The notes: a model not told the origin generated them from the letters alone. A stretch of DNA of 64,000 nucleotides from Ardenticatenaceae bacterium (GCA_020634375.1 JACKBX010000010.1:186001-250000); one strand, 5' to 3'. Positions 44,036 to 52,452 are shown, counted from the stretch's first letter. Made by a program: numbers and translations.

Positions 44036-44122
44036 ACAATAAGGGAAATATAACACATGCCCAGAGGAGCGTCAAGATGACAACAGGACAAGCGTATCTC
44101 CTCCGATTTGCCACAGTAATTG

Positions 44123-44305
44123 TTACCGTAAAACGATGTTGAGAACGATAAGCAATGTGAACATTACGGCCGCAAGCACAAAGATACGCCGCAAATCTTT
44201 GATTACGTAAGCGTATTCTTGCTGGAATTGTTGTTCTGTTGTGAGGTTGTTTGATGCCGAATTATCTATTCGGGTCGCACGTGCTTTGGGTTTTCTTTTA
44301 GCCAT
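44123..44305 (-). CDS. Small single-TM protein, function unknown
   Basis: 60 residues. The first ~38 are basic and polar (MAKRKPKARATRIDNSASNNLTTEQQFQQEYAYVIKDLRR), followed by one TM helix (IFVLAAVMFTLLIVLNIVL) at the C-terminus. It lies 34 bp after the sortase gene's stop on the same strand. No motif is recognised. The C-terminal TM suggests a tail-anchored membrane protein, possibly linked to the sortase. Confidence 0.65.
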   Translation of the reverse strand: MAKRKPKARATRIDNSASNNLTTEQQFQQEYAYVIKDLRRIFVLAAVMFTLLIVLNIVLR

Positions 44306-44339
44306 TTAGATGAACTCCGTCTAATTTGATATCTTGATT

Positions 44340-45320
44340 CTATGAATTTGTTGCTAGATCAGCAAATACGACAATGCGATGGGTGTTAACCTGGTAAGGA
44401 TAACAGGAAATAAGTGTTGAACTAGGGTAGTCAGTTGCGTCCATGACATACACATCAGTGGGCTTGACTCTTTGTATATCGCGCACTACGTAGGTGTAGG
44501 TGTTGATTTCAGTGGAGATGATGATTTCGTCGCCCGGTTTGAGTTTGTCCAAGTAACGGAAGATTTCACCGAAGATGTCGTTGTGTGCGGATAGGATGAG
44601 GTTGCCGTCTTGACCGGGTTGGGCGGAGCCAATATGTTGACCAACTCCTTTTTTGAGTTGTTCCCAATCGTCACCCTGTACAATGGGTTTGTCTACACCG
44701 ATAGCTGGGATTTGGATGCGGCGAGCTTGTTCGGGGCCAGGCGTGGGGATGGGCGGGGGGACATAAGCGTTGATGGCGGGCAATAAATGTGCGGGGATGT
44801 CGCCCGCCTCGCCAGGTTCGGGGGAGAGACCTTCGATGGGTGGTTTATGCCCACCTGGGAGGACAGCCAGGGTAATAATGGGGGTGGGTGTTGGGGTGGG
44901 CAGGGCCAGCCGCTGGCTTTCGGCGTTTTGTACGGCCGTAAGCTCTTGATTAAGCTCGCTGCGGGTACTCCACAAACCAAAGAGAATGACACCCAGGCCG
45001 ATGACGGCCGTTACTTCTATCAACAACAGTAATTTATTGGCTATCCAACGCAAGTTCAGTCCAGAGCGGGGTGGGGTTACGGCCGTTTCCTCCCTATCCA
45101 GTTCCAGTGTATACGCCTGCATAGCGCCATTGGCTTTGGGCTGCGGCCGTACCAGCAGCGGCGGCGCGGGGTTGGGCGCAGGTCGGCCAGCTATGTCTAC
45201 AACACGGCCGTCCTCCTTCAGCCGCTGCAAACGCTGGCGGCGTTGGCTGCGCTTTTTTTGGTAGAGAAGTTGTTGCAGTTCCTCTACACTCAAGTCGTCG
45301 ATGGGACGTTTCTCATTCAT
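44340..45320 (-). CDS. Sortase family transpeptidase (membrane-anchored)
   Basis: 326 residues. A basic N-terminal ~90-residue tail, one TM helix (LLLIEVTAVIGLGVILFGLW), a TP/PG-rich linker and a C-terminal sortase domain. H246 (NLILSAHND), C306 (STLISCYPY) and R315 (NTHRIVVFA) are the catalytic triad. Sortases anchor surface proteins to the envelope or to each other. The long cytoplasmic N-terminus is unusual. No LPxTG-type substrate gene is seen nearby. Confidence 0.87.
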   Translation of the reverse strand: MNEKRPIDDLSVEELQQLLYQKKRSQRRQRLQRLKEDGRVVDIAGRPAPNPAPPLLVRPQPKANGAMQAYTLELDREETAVTPPRSGLNLRWIANKLLLLIEVTAVIGLGVILFGLWSTRSELNQELTAVQNAESQRLALPTPTPTPIITLAVLPGGHKPPIEGLSPEPGEAGDIPAHLLPAINAYVPPPIPTPGPEQARRIQIPAIGVDKPIVQGDDWEQLKKGVGQHIGSAQPGQDGNLILSAHNDIFGEIFRYLDKLKPGDEIIISTEINTYTYVVRDIQRVKPTDVYVMDATDYPSSTLISCYPYQVNTHRIVVFADLATNS

Positions 45321-45427
45321 GACAGTTATGTTAATCCGAATGGGCAGATTTGCAAAGGAAAAGGGATTTCATGAATGTAGTTCGTGTTTATTCTAACAAC
45401 ACGAACTGAATGCTGCTGCAGAATGGC

Positions 45428-45468
45428 AAAAAAGAGCCTGTCCGTAGTAACGTTCAGGCTCTTTTTTT
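45428..45468. terminator. Terminator of the tRNA-Lys transcript (bidirectional)
   Basis: AAGAGCCTG and CAGGCTCTT form a 9-bp stem with T- and A-rich flanks on both strands. It follows the 3' end of the minus-strand tRNA. Confidence 0.85.
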
Positions 45469-45476
45469 CTTATTTA

Positions 45477-45552
45477 TGGTGGGCCATAGAGGACTCGAAC
45501 CTCTGACCAAGTGATTAAAAGTCACCTGCTCTGCCAACTGAGCTAATGGCCC
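45477..45552 (-). tRNA. tRNA-Lys (anticodon TTT), CCA encoded
   Basis: Cloverleaf read on the minus strand: acceptor stem GGGCCAT/ATGGCCC, D-arm AGCTCAGTTGGCAGAGC, anticodon loop CTTTTAA with TTT (Lys), variable loop, T-arm with GGTTCGAGTCC. The discriminator is A and the 3' CCA is encoded (45477-45479). The body without CCA is 73 nt. Its promoter lies directly upstream. Confidence 0.97.
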
Positions 45553-45562
45553 TTGCGCGTGC

Positions 45563-45591
45563 ATTATAGCCTTGCCGATAACTGTGTGCAA
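45563..45591 (-). promoter_or_regulatory. Promoter of tRNA-Lys
   Basis: On the minus strand TTGCAC (45591-45586), 17-bp spacer, TATAAT (45568-45563). The -10 box lies about 10 bp before the tRNA 5' end, a typical stable-RNA promoter distance. Confidence 0.75.
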
Positions 45592-45672
45592 GACAGATTG
45601 TAAGTGGGTTCGCATAAGCTGGTTATAGACAAGATATACTTATTATTGAGAGGGGCGCTTACTAAACAAAAA

Positions 45673-45709
45673 TGGCTAAATTAGCCAACCAACAAAACTT
45701 TACTATAAT
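45673..45709 (+). promoter_or_regulatory. lepB promoter region with overlapping palindrome
   Basis: TATAAT (45704-45709) with 17 bp before it the weak -35 TTAGCC (45681). TGGCTAA-A-TTAGCCA (45673-45687) is a perfect 15-bp palindrome covering the -35 box, so a dimeric regulator could block this promoter. Confidence 0.45.
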
Positions 45710-45746
45710 TCAGTTCATCTTTGTTTGACTTTAGTAATTAGATTGC

Positions 45747-46361
45747 ATGACTCAAGAATACATAACTGACGAGATTGTCACGACCCCAACATCACTGCCA
45801 GAAGACATGGAGTTTCGACAGCCAACCGAAGTGGTTCTTCGAGAAATTATCGAAACTTTCTTGCTGACCTTTTTCATCTTTTGGTTGGTGAATGGGTTGA
45901 TCGGCCGTTATAAAATTGACGGCAGCAGCATGAACCCTACCTTATACAACGGACAATATCTTATCATCAATAATATTAGCTACTTGCTAGATGAACCGCA
46001 GCGAGGGGATGTAATTGTATTTAAACATCCGCAAAACGACCTCAATTTGATTAAACGGGTTGTGGGTCTGCCCGGCGACCATGTAGAGGTTCATGACAAA
46101 CAAGTCTTTGTGAATGGTGTTCCTATCGATGAACCCTACATTCAGGCTGCTCCGGCCTATAGCGGTTCGTGGGATGTACCAGAAAACGAGTATTTTGTCT
46201 TAGGGGATAATCGGAACAATTCGAGTGATTCTCATTCATGGAGTTTCTTGCCGGAGGAGAATATCCTCGGCAAAGCGGAAGTGATTTATTGGCCTCCTAG
46301 TGATTGGCAGATTGTTCCTCATTTCGCCCACGATGAGCTTGCATCTCCTTCACTCAATTGA
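45747..46361 (+). CDS. lepB: Signal peptidase I
   Basis: 204 residues. One N-terminal TM helix (EIIETFLLTFFIFWLVNGLIG) is followed by the catalytic Ser61 in IDGSSMNPTLYNGQ and the Lys103 in LIKRVVGLPGD; later DNRNNSSDSHSW is the box E. The enzyme cuts signal peptides on the outside of the membrane. It starts a plus-strand run with deoC 22 nt later and the zinc-ribbon gene. Confidence 0.95.
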   Translation: MTQEYITDEIVTTPTSLPEDMEFRQPTEVVLREIIETFLLTFFIFWLVNGLIGRYKIDGSSMNPTLYNGQYLIINNISYLLDEPQRGDVIVFKHPQNDLNLIKRVVGLPGDHVEVHDKQVFVNGVPIDEPYIQAAPAYSGSWDVPENEYFVLGDNRNNSSDSHSWSFLPEENILGKAEVIYWPPSDWQIVPHFAHDELASPSLN

Positions 46362-46383
46362 ATTTCTATAGAAAGAGTAAATC

Positions 46384-47061
46384 ATGACAAATTCCACTGA
46401 ACTAGCACGCTTGATTGATCACACACTCCTCAAACCGGAGGCTACACAAGAACAGGTGCGGCAACTTTGCGCGGAAGCGGCCACTCATCATTTTGCTTCA
46501 GTTTGTATCAACCCTGTCTACGTGCCACTGGCGGCACAGCAATTACATGGAACTGATGTAGCCGTTTGTACAGTTGTTGGGTTTCCGCTTGGGGCAACGC
46601 TGCCGCAGGTAAAGGCGTATGAAACGACTCAGGCAATTATGGCTGGGGCGCGTGAAATTGATATGGTGATTAATGTGGGGGCGCTAAAGTCTGGTCTAAC
46701 TAATGTGGTGCGGGATGATATTACGGCCGTTGTTCAAGCAGCCCATGCACAAAAGGCAACGGTAAAAGTCATCATTGAAGCAGCTTTATTGACAGATGAT
46801 GAAAAACGTACTGCTTGTGAGCTGGCAAAAGCTGCACATGCGGACTATGTAAAAACTTCAACGGGATTTGGGCCTGGGGGCGCCACCGTTGCTGATGTGG
46901 CATTGATGCGACAAACAGTGGGGCCGGATATGGGGGTAAAAGCAGCCGGGGGAATTCGTTCATTAGCAGATGCGCAGGCTATGATAGCTGCTGGGGCCAC
47001 ACGCCTGGGAGCAAGCGCCGGCGTCAAAATTATGAGTGAAGCGGAGCAAGAAAATGTCTGA
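46384..47061 (+). CDS. deoC: Deoxyribose-phosphate aldolase
   Basis: 225 residues. LARLIDHTLLKPEAT, FASVCINPVYVPLAA, VCTVVGFPLGA, EIDMVINVGAL, VKVIIEAALLTD and ADYVKTSTGFGPGGAT are DeoC signatures; the Lys in VKTSTGF forms the Schiff base with 2-deoxy-D-ribose-5-phosphate, which is split into acetaldehyde and glyceraldehyde-3-phosphate. It links to the pyrimidine-nucleoside phosphorylase at 25.6 kb. Its stop overlaps the start of the zinc-ribbon gene by 8 bp. Confidence 0.95.
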   Translation: MTNSTELARLIDHTLLKPEATQEQVRQLCAEAATHHFASVCINPVYVPLAAQQLHGTDVAVCTVVGFPLGATLPQVKAYETTQAIMAGAREIDMVINVGALKSGLTNVVRDDITAVVQAAHAQKATVKVIIEAALLTDDEKRTACELAKAAHADYVKTSTGFGPGGATVADVALMRQTVGPDMGVKAAGGIRSLADAQAMIAAGATRLGASAGVKIMSEAEQENV

Positions 47062-47326
47062 GGTAATATGTGAAGAGTGCCGGGTTGGACGTTACCAACC
47101 CATGACGATTCCTTACATGCATTGGCTGGGTAGGCAAATGTTGACTTTTCCTAATGCGCCAGCTCTGGTATGCGATGTGTGTAAACACGTTCATTATGAT
47201 GCACGGTTTTTGCACAGCATGGATTATGTATTGGATCGTCTGGCGCAAACTTCGTCAAGACGTTCTGTTTCTCATCCCCACACATTGCGTGATGAGCAGA
47301 CGGGTTGGCAATCACCGCGTCGCTAA
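47054..47326 (+). CDS. YgiT-type zinc-ribbon small protein
   Basis: 90 residues from the ATG at 47054, overlapping deoC as ATGTCTGA. CEECRVGRY near the N-terminus and LVCDVCKHVHYDARFL form two CxxC pairs, a zinc-ribbon layout like the antitoxin MqsA N-terminus or YgiT family. No toxin gene lies nearby, so a toxin-antitoxin role is not supported. The C-terminus is polar and short. Confidence 0.75.
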   Translation: MSEVICEECRVGRYQPMTIPYMHWLGRQMLTFPNAPALVCDVCKHVHYDARFLHSMDYVLDRLAQTSSRRSVSHPHTLRDEQTGWQSPRR

Positions 47327-47630
47327 AATAATTTCGCAATCAGATCGTTTTGAAAGCAACGGGCAGTGGAAACACCAGACTCTTTGTCTGTGACCTTTCG
47401 ATTTGGGAACGGCCGTACAAGCCCTCCTATTACCAAAACAATGTCCAGTCGCCCTTTTTGATTCCATCCCCTTACTTTTGCGCCAGACCACTGGACTTAT
47501 AAAATCAAGAAGCTATTGTAAAAGCGCCGTTTACCTTATAGTATAGGGGGAAATCATTCGGCTGGCCCTGATACACTTACGATGAAAGTTAGGGTATACT
47601 GCTTTTTAGAACAAGGAGATAGTTGGCCTC
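47327..47630. other. 304-bp gap between zinc-ribbon gene and hypothetical protein gene
   Basis: No ORF of note. One ACGGCCGT copy lies at about 47411. A TATACT -10 box at 47595-47600, with a weak TACACT -35 box 17 bp upstream, is a possible start of the next transcript. No RNA gene or strong hairpin is seen. Confidence 0.35.
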
Positions 47631-48161
47631 ATGTCCTCAAAACGATATGGCCATGTTATAAACCTCGATCTATTTACTGATTCTTACCGCGTAACGGGGC
47701 GGGCAGTTGTAGGTGCAGGTGGCATTCATGCAGCGCTGGCAGACCCCAATTCCGATTTTCTGGAATTAGAGGATGCGTATATTTCGCGCATTATCAAACC
47801 GGGAGAAATTATTACCAGCTATGCGCTGGTAGCCTTTCGGAAGGACAATATTAATTTCATTGTACTGCAAGATCGTCGTGATGGGGTTCCTGTCGGCACA
47901 CAGCACGGCCGTTCCGTTTTCACACGCGGTCGCGCCGTCTCCACCTTCCTCACCGTCCCTTCCTTTGAAATCAAAGGAGACATTCATCATGATGGGCAAT
48001 TATCCCCGCGAGCCGTACTCGTACACTCAATGGGTCGCTTTCAACCCATCTTCGAAGCTACGGCATCAGCCTCATTGTACCCAGACATATCTTACAGCGG
48101 CGATCTTATTCTGGTTCAAAAAGAACGGATTGGCATCTTCTGTTTGCAGAGCAACAAATAA
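47631..48161 (+). CDS. Hypothetical protein, beta-rich
   Basis: 176 residues. SSKRYGHVINLDLFTDSYRVTGRAVVGAGGIHAALADPNSDFLELEDAYISRIIKPGEIITSYALVAFRKDNINFIVLQDRRDGVPVG then a variable section and FQPIFEATASASLYPDISYSGDLILVQKERIGIFCLQ. The pattern suggests a small beta-barrel. No catalytic residues are recognised. AAGGAG lies 12-17 bp before the ATG. It is 48 bp before the CpaE-like gene and probably in its transcript; that would fit a role with pilus assembly. Confidence 0.6.
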   Translation: MSSKRYGHVINLDLFTDSYRVTGRAVVGAGGIHAALADPNSDFLELEDAYISRIIKPGEIITSYALVAFRKDNINFIVLQDRRDGVPVGTQHGRSVFTRGRAVSTFLTVPSFEIKGDIHHDGQLSPRAVLVHSMGRFQPIFEATASASLYPDISYSGDLILVQKERIGIFCLQSNK

Positions 48162-48209
48162 CCAATCACAGCCATACTTCTTAACGAGCACACATAAGGA
48201 GACAACAGC

Positions 48210-49334
48210 ATGGCCCGAATCTATGTGATTGATGACGACGAACAACTGCTGCGCATGGTTGGCTTAATGCTGCAAAGAGGCGGGCATACAACAAACCTGA
48301 TCGGAAACCCCGTGGACGGCTTCGATCAAATCATGGCCGACAAGCCCGATTTACTCGTGCTTGATGTCATGATGCCAAACATGAGCGGGCATGATCTGGC
48401 TCGCAAAATTCGTGACACGCCAGAAATAGAAGACCTGCCCATTCTCATACTTACAGCCCGCTCCCAAGAAATTGATCGCGCTACTGCACTAGAAAGCGGC
48501 GCCGATGGCTATTTGAGCAAACCAGTTACCTCACAAGAATTAATTGAAAAGGTGGATGACCTTCTCACCCAAAAAAGTGGCACTCCCAAAACAGAACAAG
48601 GTATCATCATCGCTCTTTACAGCCTGCGTGGGGGTGTGGGTCAGACAACACTGGCAGTAAATTTAGCAAGTTCGTTACGCCGTTTTAGCCAAAAAGAGGT
48701 TTGCCTGGTGGACTTGTCGCTTTCCGGCAGTCAGGCATCCTTCCACTTGCGATTGCAACCGCGTACATCCTGGGCCGATTTATTGGCAGGTAGCACCTTT
48801 GAGTGGGCCGAGATACAAAAACGTTTGATTATCCACCCCTCTGGATTGCGGATACTAGCCGCGCCCGCACTACCACAGCTACCAACCGTTCTTTCTGGAG
48901 AAGCCACCACTGCTATTTTGGAAACGTTACGCCAAAACGTAGCCTTCGTGGTCGTTGATTTGCCGCCGGTCCTATCGAGTGCATTTGTTGCCGCTTTGCA
49001 AGCATCTGATATGGCAATGCATGTGATTACACCTGACGTGATTGCTGTGCAGACAGCATTAAATGTCAACCGGGCAATTGCCAAAGCCAATGTGGCAATG
49101 AAGTACAAAACACATGTGGTTAATCAGACGACAACAGAGGCTCCCATCGCACCAACTGCTATTGAGAAGGCGTTGAGTGCGCGTATCGCGTTCCAAATTG
49201 GATATGACGCTAATCAGCCTCGCGCCCTTACCCAGGGCGTGCCCCTGACGTTGACAAATGCACAGACTGTCTTGCCAACGGCCGTTAACCGTATGGCAGA
49301 AGTCATTTGGCAGCGCGTTGGCAAACAAGAATAA
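48210..49334 (+). CDS. Receiver + CpaE-like MinD/ParA ATPase-family protein
   Basis: 374 residues. The first 120 are a receiver (RIYVIDDDEQLLRMVG, LLVLDVMMPNMSGHDL, ILTARSQ, LSKPVTSQELIEKVDD), and the rest is CpaE/ParA-like (IIALYSLRGGVGQTTLAVNLASSLRRF, VCLVDLSLSG, FVVVDLPPVLSSAFVAALQASDMAMHVITPDVIAV). The Walker A region reads LRGGVGQTT where ParA proteins have KGGxGKTT, so the P-loop Lys is Gln and ATP hydrolysis is doubtful. CpaE acts in type IV/Tad pilus assembly placing. A terminator follows directly. Confidence 0.83.
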   Translation: MARIYVIDDDEQLLRMVGLMLQRGGHTTNLIGNPVDGFDQIMADKPDLLVLDVMMPNMSGHDLARKIRDTPEIEDLPILILTARSQEIDRATALESGADGYLSKPVTSQELIEKVDDLLTQKSGTPKTEQGIIIALYSLRGGVGQTTLAVNLASSLRRFSQKEVCLVDLSLSGSQASFHLRLQPRTSWADLLAGSTFEWAEIQKRLIIHPSGLRILAAPALPQLPTVLSGEATTAILETLRQNVAFVVVDLPPVLSSAFVAALQASDMAMHVITPDVIAVQTALNVNRAIAKANVAMKYKTHVVNQTTTEAPIAPTAIEKALSARIAFQIGYDANQPRALTQGVPLTLTNAQTVLPTAVNRMAEVIWQRVGKQE

Positions 49335-49363
49335 AAAACGGGGCTGATTTCAAGCCCCGTTTT
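49335..49363. terminator. Bidirectional terminator, CpaE-like and CHAT genes
   Basis: AAAACGGGGCT (49335-49345), 7-nt loop, AGCCCCGTTTT (49353-49363). It is directly after the stop of the receiver-CpaE gene and directly before (7 bp) the end of the CHAT protease gene on the other strand. Confidence 0.88.
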
Positions 49364-49370
49364 CATGTCC

Positions 49371-51638
49371 TCAAACTAATTTCAATCCCGGCGGCACATA
49401 GGGGATATACACCAACCCTAATGGATTCCAGTCTTGCAGCATTGCCAGCCGCGCACCGCGCACGGCCTCTCCCACCGTCTGTCGTTTGTTCAAGAAAAGC
49501 TGGAAAAATGTTTCGGCAAACGTCGTGGCAATTTCCTCAAAAATAGTGATCTCCGTGCCAATGACACCGGCTGCATGAGAAATGCCCACAAACGTGCTGA
49601 CGAAATCGAGTGTAGATTCTGGAGAGAGCGCAGTTGTGTGGCAGCCATTGATGAAGACTAACGGCCGTATCTTCCGCCAGCGGATACGTTTACTCAAAAG
49701 ATTGTTTGCCACCAACCGGTCATCTCCCTCTGGCCCCACCTTCAAGAATGGCAAGCCCTTCACTAGCCCCCCGTGACAATAGAAATAAACAGCCTGCGCC
49801 TCCGTGCGCTTCAACAAATCCAACGAGTCATCCCGCGTTTTAGCAATATCCCAACCCACATCCAGCGCTCGCAGCTTCTTCTCATGCCCATTCCACAACG
49901 CAAAATCTGTATAAATACTCACCGCCATGCTCGGCTTATCACCGGTAGGAATTTCCGTGGGCGCATCTGGAGCTGCATTTGTTGTCACCGGCAGGCCGAT
50001 ACTATGCCGGAATCCCCAAAAACCGCTGGGGCAAACAATAAGGTCGTCCTCATAATTAGGACAATGCCCCTGGAAACAAGCCGTCTCTGCTAGCGGTGTA
50101 CCCGCTTGCAATGCCTTCGTGAACGTATCGCACAAACTGAAATCGCTCAGGTCTTTACCATCATTTAATGGGTAGTCATACATCATTGCCAGGGGCAGCA
50201 CCAACCGCGCCGACCGCTTGCTGGCAAACTGAATTTGCCCTGGCGGCAATAGCCAATCCATTATTTCCCAAGGGTCGCCGTCTTCGCCCGCTAATGGCAC
50301 AATCATGTCTGCAAAGAAGCGGTAGCCACGCTGCGCAAAGAGGATCAGGTCGTGCTGGAGTTGTGCCAAATCCCGTACACCATCATAACGATAGGGCTTA
50401 TCATCCGTAAATTCTTCTTCGTCACCCCAAGATGCACGGCGCAGGACTGCCCGCGCCATTTTGATACTCGTGTTGAGTTCCCCTTCACCCAAAGCTACGT
50501 CTTGCTTGAATTCATTTTTGCCGAAATAGCGGAAGCCATGCGTGTTGCTGTCATTTTCATTCAACATCAGGCTGAGGTCGGTGTGCCCCATGCCTTCCAG
50601 TTGACGGCCGTCCAGCGTTTTAGACAGCGTGTAATCCACCTCGGAAACGAGGGCATTTTGCGCGGCAGGTGGCTCCTGACCCACATGAGCTGTCACCAGG
50701 CGAGACTGCACCAGATTTTGCCGATAGTAAATGTGACAGCGTAGGCGGTAAACACCCGGTTCGGCTGGTGTTTTCACCGGGAAAAATAGCCGCCGTGCTA
50801 GCTGCGCCTCGCCAACATCTGGTTCGGCCACGCGCTGCACCACCTGCACATCCCCTTGGGGCGGAACTTGAATGATGCCCACATCCTGCCCCCGCGTGAT
50901 TTGCAGTTCATCCGCAAAATCGAAGAGGACGACGTGAAGCTGTACGTTGGACGGGAGTTTTTCGGTGGGCAGGGCAACGGCTTCCTTTTCGATGCTGCCA
51001 GCGATGCGTGCGCCCACTTCAAACCAGAAGTAGCAATCTGAAGCCGTTGGCAGCGGCTTTTCGGCGGGAAGGTCTTGTGTAGGTGCAGATTGGGCCGCAA
51101 ACCCAGTATTGACAATGCGCTCCGAAGGGGTTTCCAATGTGTCTGGCAGCGGTCTTTTTGCAGTAGCACGGGTCGTCAGTTCTTTGATTTTTTGGTCGAA
51201 GTTGCTGCGGGTGAGGATTTGTAAACGCTGTTGATCCTCTATGGGAAGGGTGTATCCAGCGCTTTCAGCCGCTTTGAAAGCGTTGCCCGCATCATTAAAG
51301 AAGAGTTCGCGCAGGGCCTGGTCGTCGTTCAACCAGTCAGCAAACTCTTTGGCCGTGATGGTTTCTACAACCATTTCATTCCCTGCGCCAGCGAGATGGA
51401 GAAGGGGTGTTTGCAATTGCTCAGGCGAGAAACGGCCGCTTACCCGCTGGTAATAGTCGCTGAAATTGGCGGCGTTGACACGCTGCAAAATTTCGGCGGC
51501 GCGGTCGGACACCTCAAACCCGGCGGCACGCAACGCATCCAGTGTGCCAGGCAGGTCAGCAAACAGGCGTTTACGAAATGCTTCATCTTCGTTTGCCCAA
51601 TGCAAAATCTGGGCAGCCTCAAAATTATGATCAGCCAT
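49371..51638 (-). CDS. CHAT-domain (caspase-like) protease with N-terminal Nif11/NHLP-like repeats
   Basis: 755 residues. The C-terminal ~200 are a CHAT domain: His622 (AVYFYCHGGLVKG) and Cys666 (LVFINGCHTTA) form the catalytic dyad; the tail matches other CHAT proteases (FAETFFQLFLNKRQTVGEAVRGARLAML). Residues 10-60 (ILHWANEDEAFRKRLFADLPGTLDALRAAGFEVSDRA) and 95-145 (WLNDDQALRELFFNDAGNAFKAAESAGYTLPIEDQ) resemble the Nif11/NHLP leader fold, as in some RiPP precursors. A beta-rich middle (SDCYFWFEVGARIAGSIEKEAVALP ...) follows. CHAT proteases cut specific protein targets, as in Craspase (TPR-CHAT). It ends the STAND-TPR cluster; targets are unknown. Confidence 0.82.
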   Translation of the reverse strand: MADHNFEAAQILHWANEDEAFRKRLFADLPGTLDALRAAGFEVSDRAAEILQRVNAANFSDYYQRVSGRFSPEQLQTPLLHLAGAGNEMVVETITAKEFADWLNDDQALRELFFNDAGNAFKAAESAGYTLPIEDQQRLQILTRSNFDQKIKELTTRATAKRPLPDTLETPSERIVNTGFAAQSAPTQDLPAEKPLPTASDCYFWFEVGARIAGSIEKEAVALPTEKLPSNVQLHVVLFDFADELQITRGQDVGIIQVPPQGDVQVVQRVAEPDVGEAQLARRLFFPVKTPAEPGVYRLRCHIYYRQNLVQSRLVTAHVGQEPPAAQNALVSEVDYTLSKTLDGRQLEGMGHTDLSLMLNENDSNTHGFRYFGKNEFKQDVALGEGELNTSIKMARAVLRRASWGDEEEFTDDKPYRYDGVRDLAQLQHDLILFAQRGYRFFADMIVPLAGEDGDPWEIMDWLLPPGQIQFASKRSARLVLPLAMMYDYPLNDGKDLSDFSLCDTFTKALQAGTPLAETACFQGHCPNYEDDLIVCPSGFWGFRHSIGLPVTTNAAPDAPTEIPTGDKPSMAVSIYTDFALWNGHEKKLRALDVGWDIAKTRDDSLDLLKRTEAQAVYFYCHGGLVKGLPFLKVGPEGDDRLVANNLLSKRIRWRKIRPLVFINGCHTTALSPESTLDFVSTFVGISHAAGVIGTEITIFEEIATTFAETFFQLFLNKRQTVGEAVRGARLAMLQDWNPLGLVYIPYVPPGLKLV

Positions 51639-51654
51639 TGATGCCCCTTTTCTA

Positions 51655-51718
51655 GTAATCCGTAAACAGTGATCAGTGACACAGTAGTTCGTTTACTGTT
51701 TACTGAACACTGTTTACT
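51655..51718. repeat. 7-bp repeat array (GTAAACAGT/GATCAGT), inverted pair, in the CHAT spacer
   Basis: CCGTAAACAGTGATCAGTGA-type units are followed by ACTGTTTACTGAACACTGTT-type complements, making a hairpin between the CHAT gene and the small membrane-protein gene upstream of it. Confidence 0.7.
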
Positions 51719-51721
51719 GCT

Positions 51722-52120
51722 TCAGTCGCCTTTTTCTGCGTCAGGTGTTTTATCGTCCATGGCGCGGCGCTGGTCTACTTGTTCGCTCTTTTTGGGAGTT
51801 TTGAAACGGCCATCCAAGAACCAGTCCACACTAAAATTATCCGTGCGGCTGACCATAATCATCAACATAATCAAATAGCCAAAAAAGCCGATAAATAGCC
51901 CAATCCCATAAGCCCCAAACAAGTCTGTTGCCTGTGGAAAAAGCTGCAAGATTGCCGTACCGCCAATAATGCCGATGATGGTAACAAGATCGCTAAACTG
52001 GACATCTCCTGTACGGTGACGATTAATCTGGTAAACAAGAAAGCCAATAATTGCGCCAAAGCCACCCGCACCAAGCAACTGAAGGACTGTTGCGCTTACC
52101 TGTGTCGTTTCTCCGTCCAT
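51722..52120 (-). CDS. Small membrane protein, function unknown
   Basis: 132 residues, ribosome site GGAGGTAGTT. Three TM helices are likely (LLGAGGFGAIIGFLVYQI, LVTIIGIIGGTAILQLF, YGIGLFIGFFGYLIMLMIMV), then a charged tail (FKTPKKSEQVDQRRAMDDKTPDAEKGD). The tail is repeat-free and polar, outside or inside the cell. It lies between the CHAT gene and the 83-residue membrane protein gene on the same strand; it may help hold a membrane complex. No known family is recognised. Confidence 0.7.
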   Translation of the reverse strand: MDGETTQVSATVLQLLGAGGFGAIIGFLVYQINRHRTGDVQFSDLVTIIGIIGGTAILQLFPQATDLFGAYGIGLFIGFFGYLIMLMIMVSRTDNFSVDWFLDGRFKTPKKSEQVDQRRAMDDKTPDAEKGD

Positions 52121-52128
52121 AACTACCT

Positions 52129-52192
52129 CCGTGTGTAGAGGATGGAGCTAGAGATAGAGTGGGTCTCTATCTCTGGCCTCTAGCTCTATCCT
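52129..52192. repeat. 7-bp repeat array (AGAGATAG type), inverted pair
   Basis: TAGAGGATGGAGCTAGAGAT units face TCTCTATCTCTGGCCTCTAG complements. It lies in the spacer and enters the 3' end of the 52167-52418 gene, encoding its last residues. Confidence 0.65.
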
Positions 52193-52418
52193 TTATTTGT
52201 TTTAACCAGGCCAGATGGGTGGATAACGAAATGAAAGCGGCTACGAGGAAGGTAACGGCCGTTACCCAATCATAAAACCACCACAGCAGCAGCGGCAAGA
52301 GCAGCGTGGGCAGAATGAGGAGGGGAAAGGCGTGCAACGGCCGTTTCCAGCCATGCTCTACCATCACCACCCACCAGCCCCAGACCAAACCTACACTAGC
52401 GCTACCGATTGTTGTCAT
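52167..52418 (-). CDS. Small membrane protein (83 residues), function unknown
   Basis: From the ATG at 52418. MTTIGSASVGLVWGWWVVMVEHGWKRPLHAFPLLILPTLLLPLLLWWFYDWVTAVTFLVAAFISLSTHLAWLKQ has two to three TM helices. A longer frame upstream belongs to the 584-residue gene's sequence in another frame. It lies 34 bp after that gene. The product looks real from its hydrophobic pattern; the ribosome site is weak. Confidence 0.55.
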   Translation of the reverse strand: MTTIGSASVGLVWGWWVVMVEHGWKRPLHAFPLLILPTLLLPLLLWWFYDWVTAVTFLVAAFISLSTHLAWLKQIKDRARGQR

Positions 52419-52452
52419 TTGAAGTGAAATGTGATGTGTGAAACGTGACACA

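Noticed and set aside
47054..47326. MqsA-type antitoxin of a toxin-antitoxin pair
   Set aside because: No toxin gene (MqsR or HicA-like) next to it; only the zinc-ribbon is supported.
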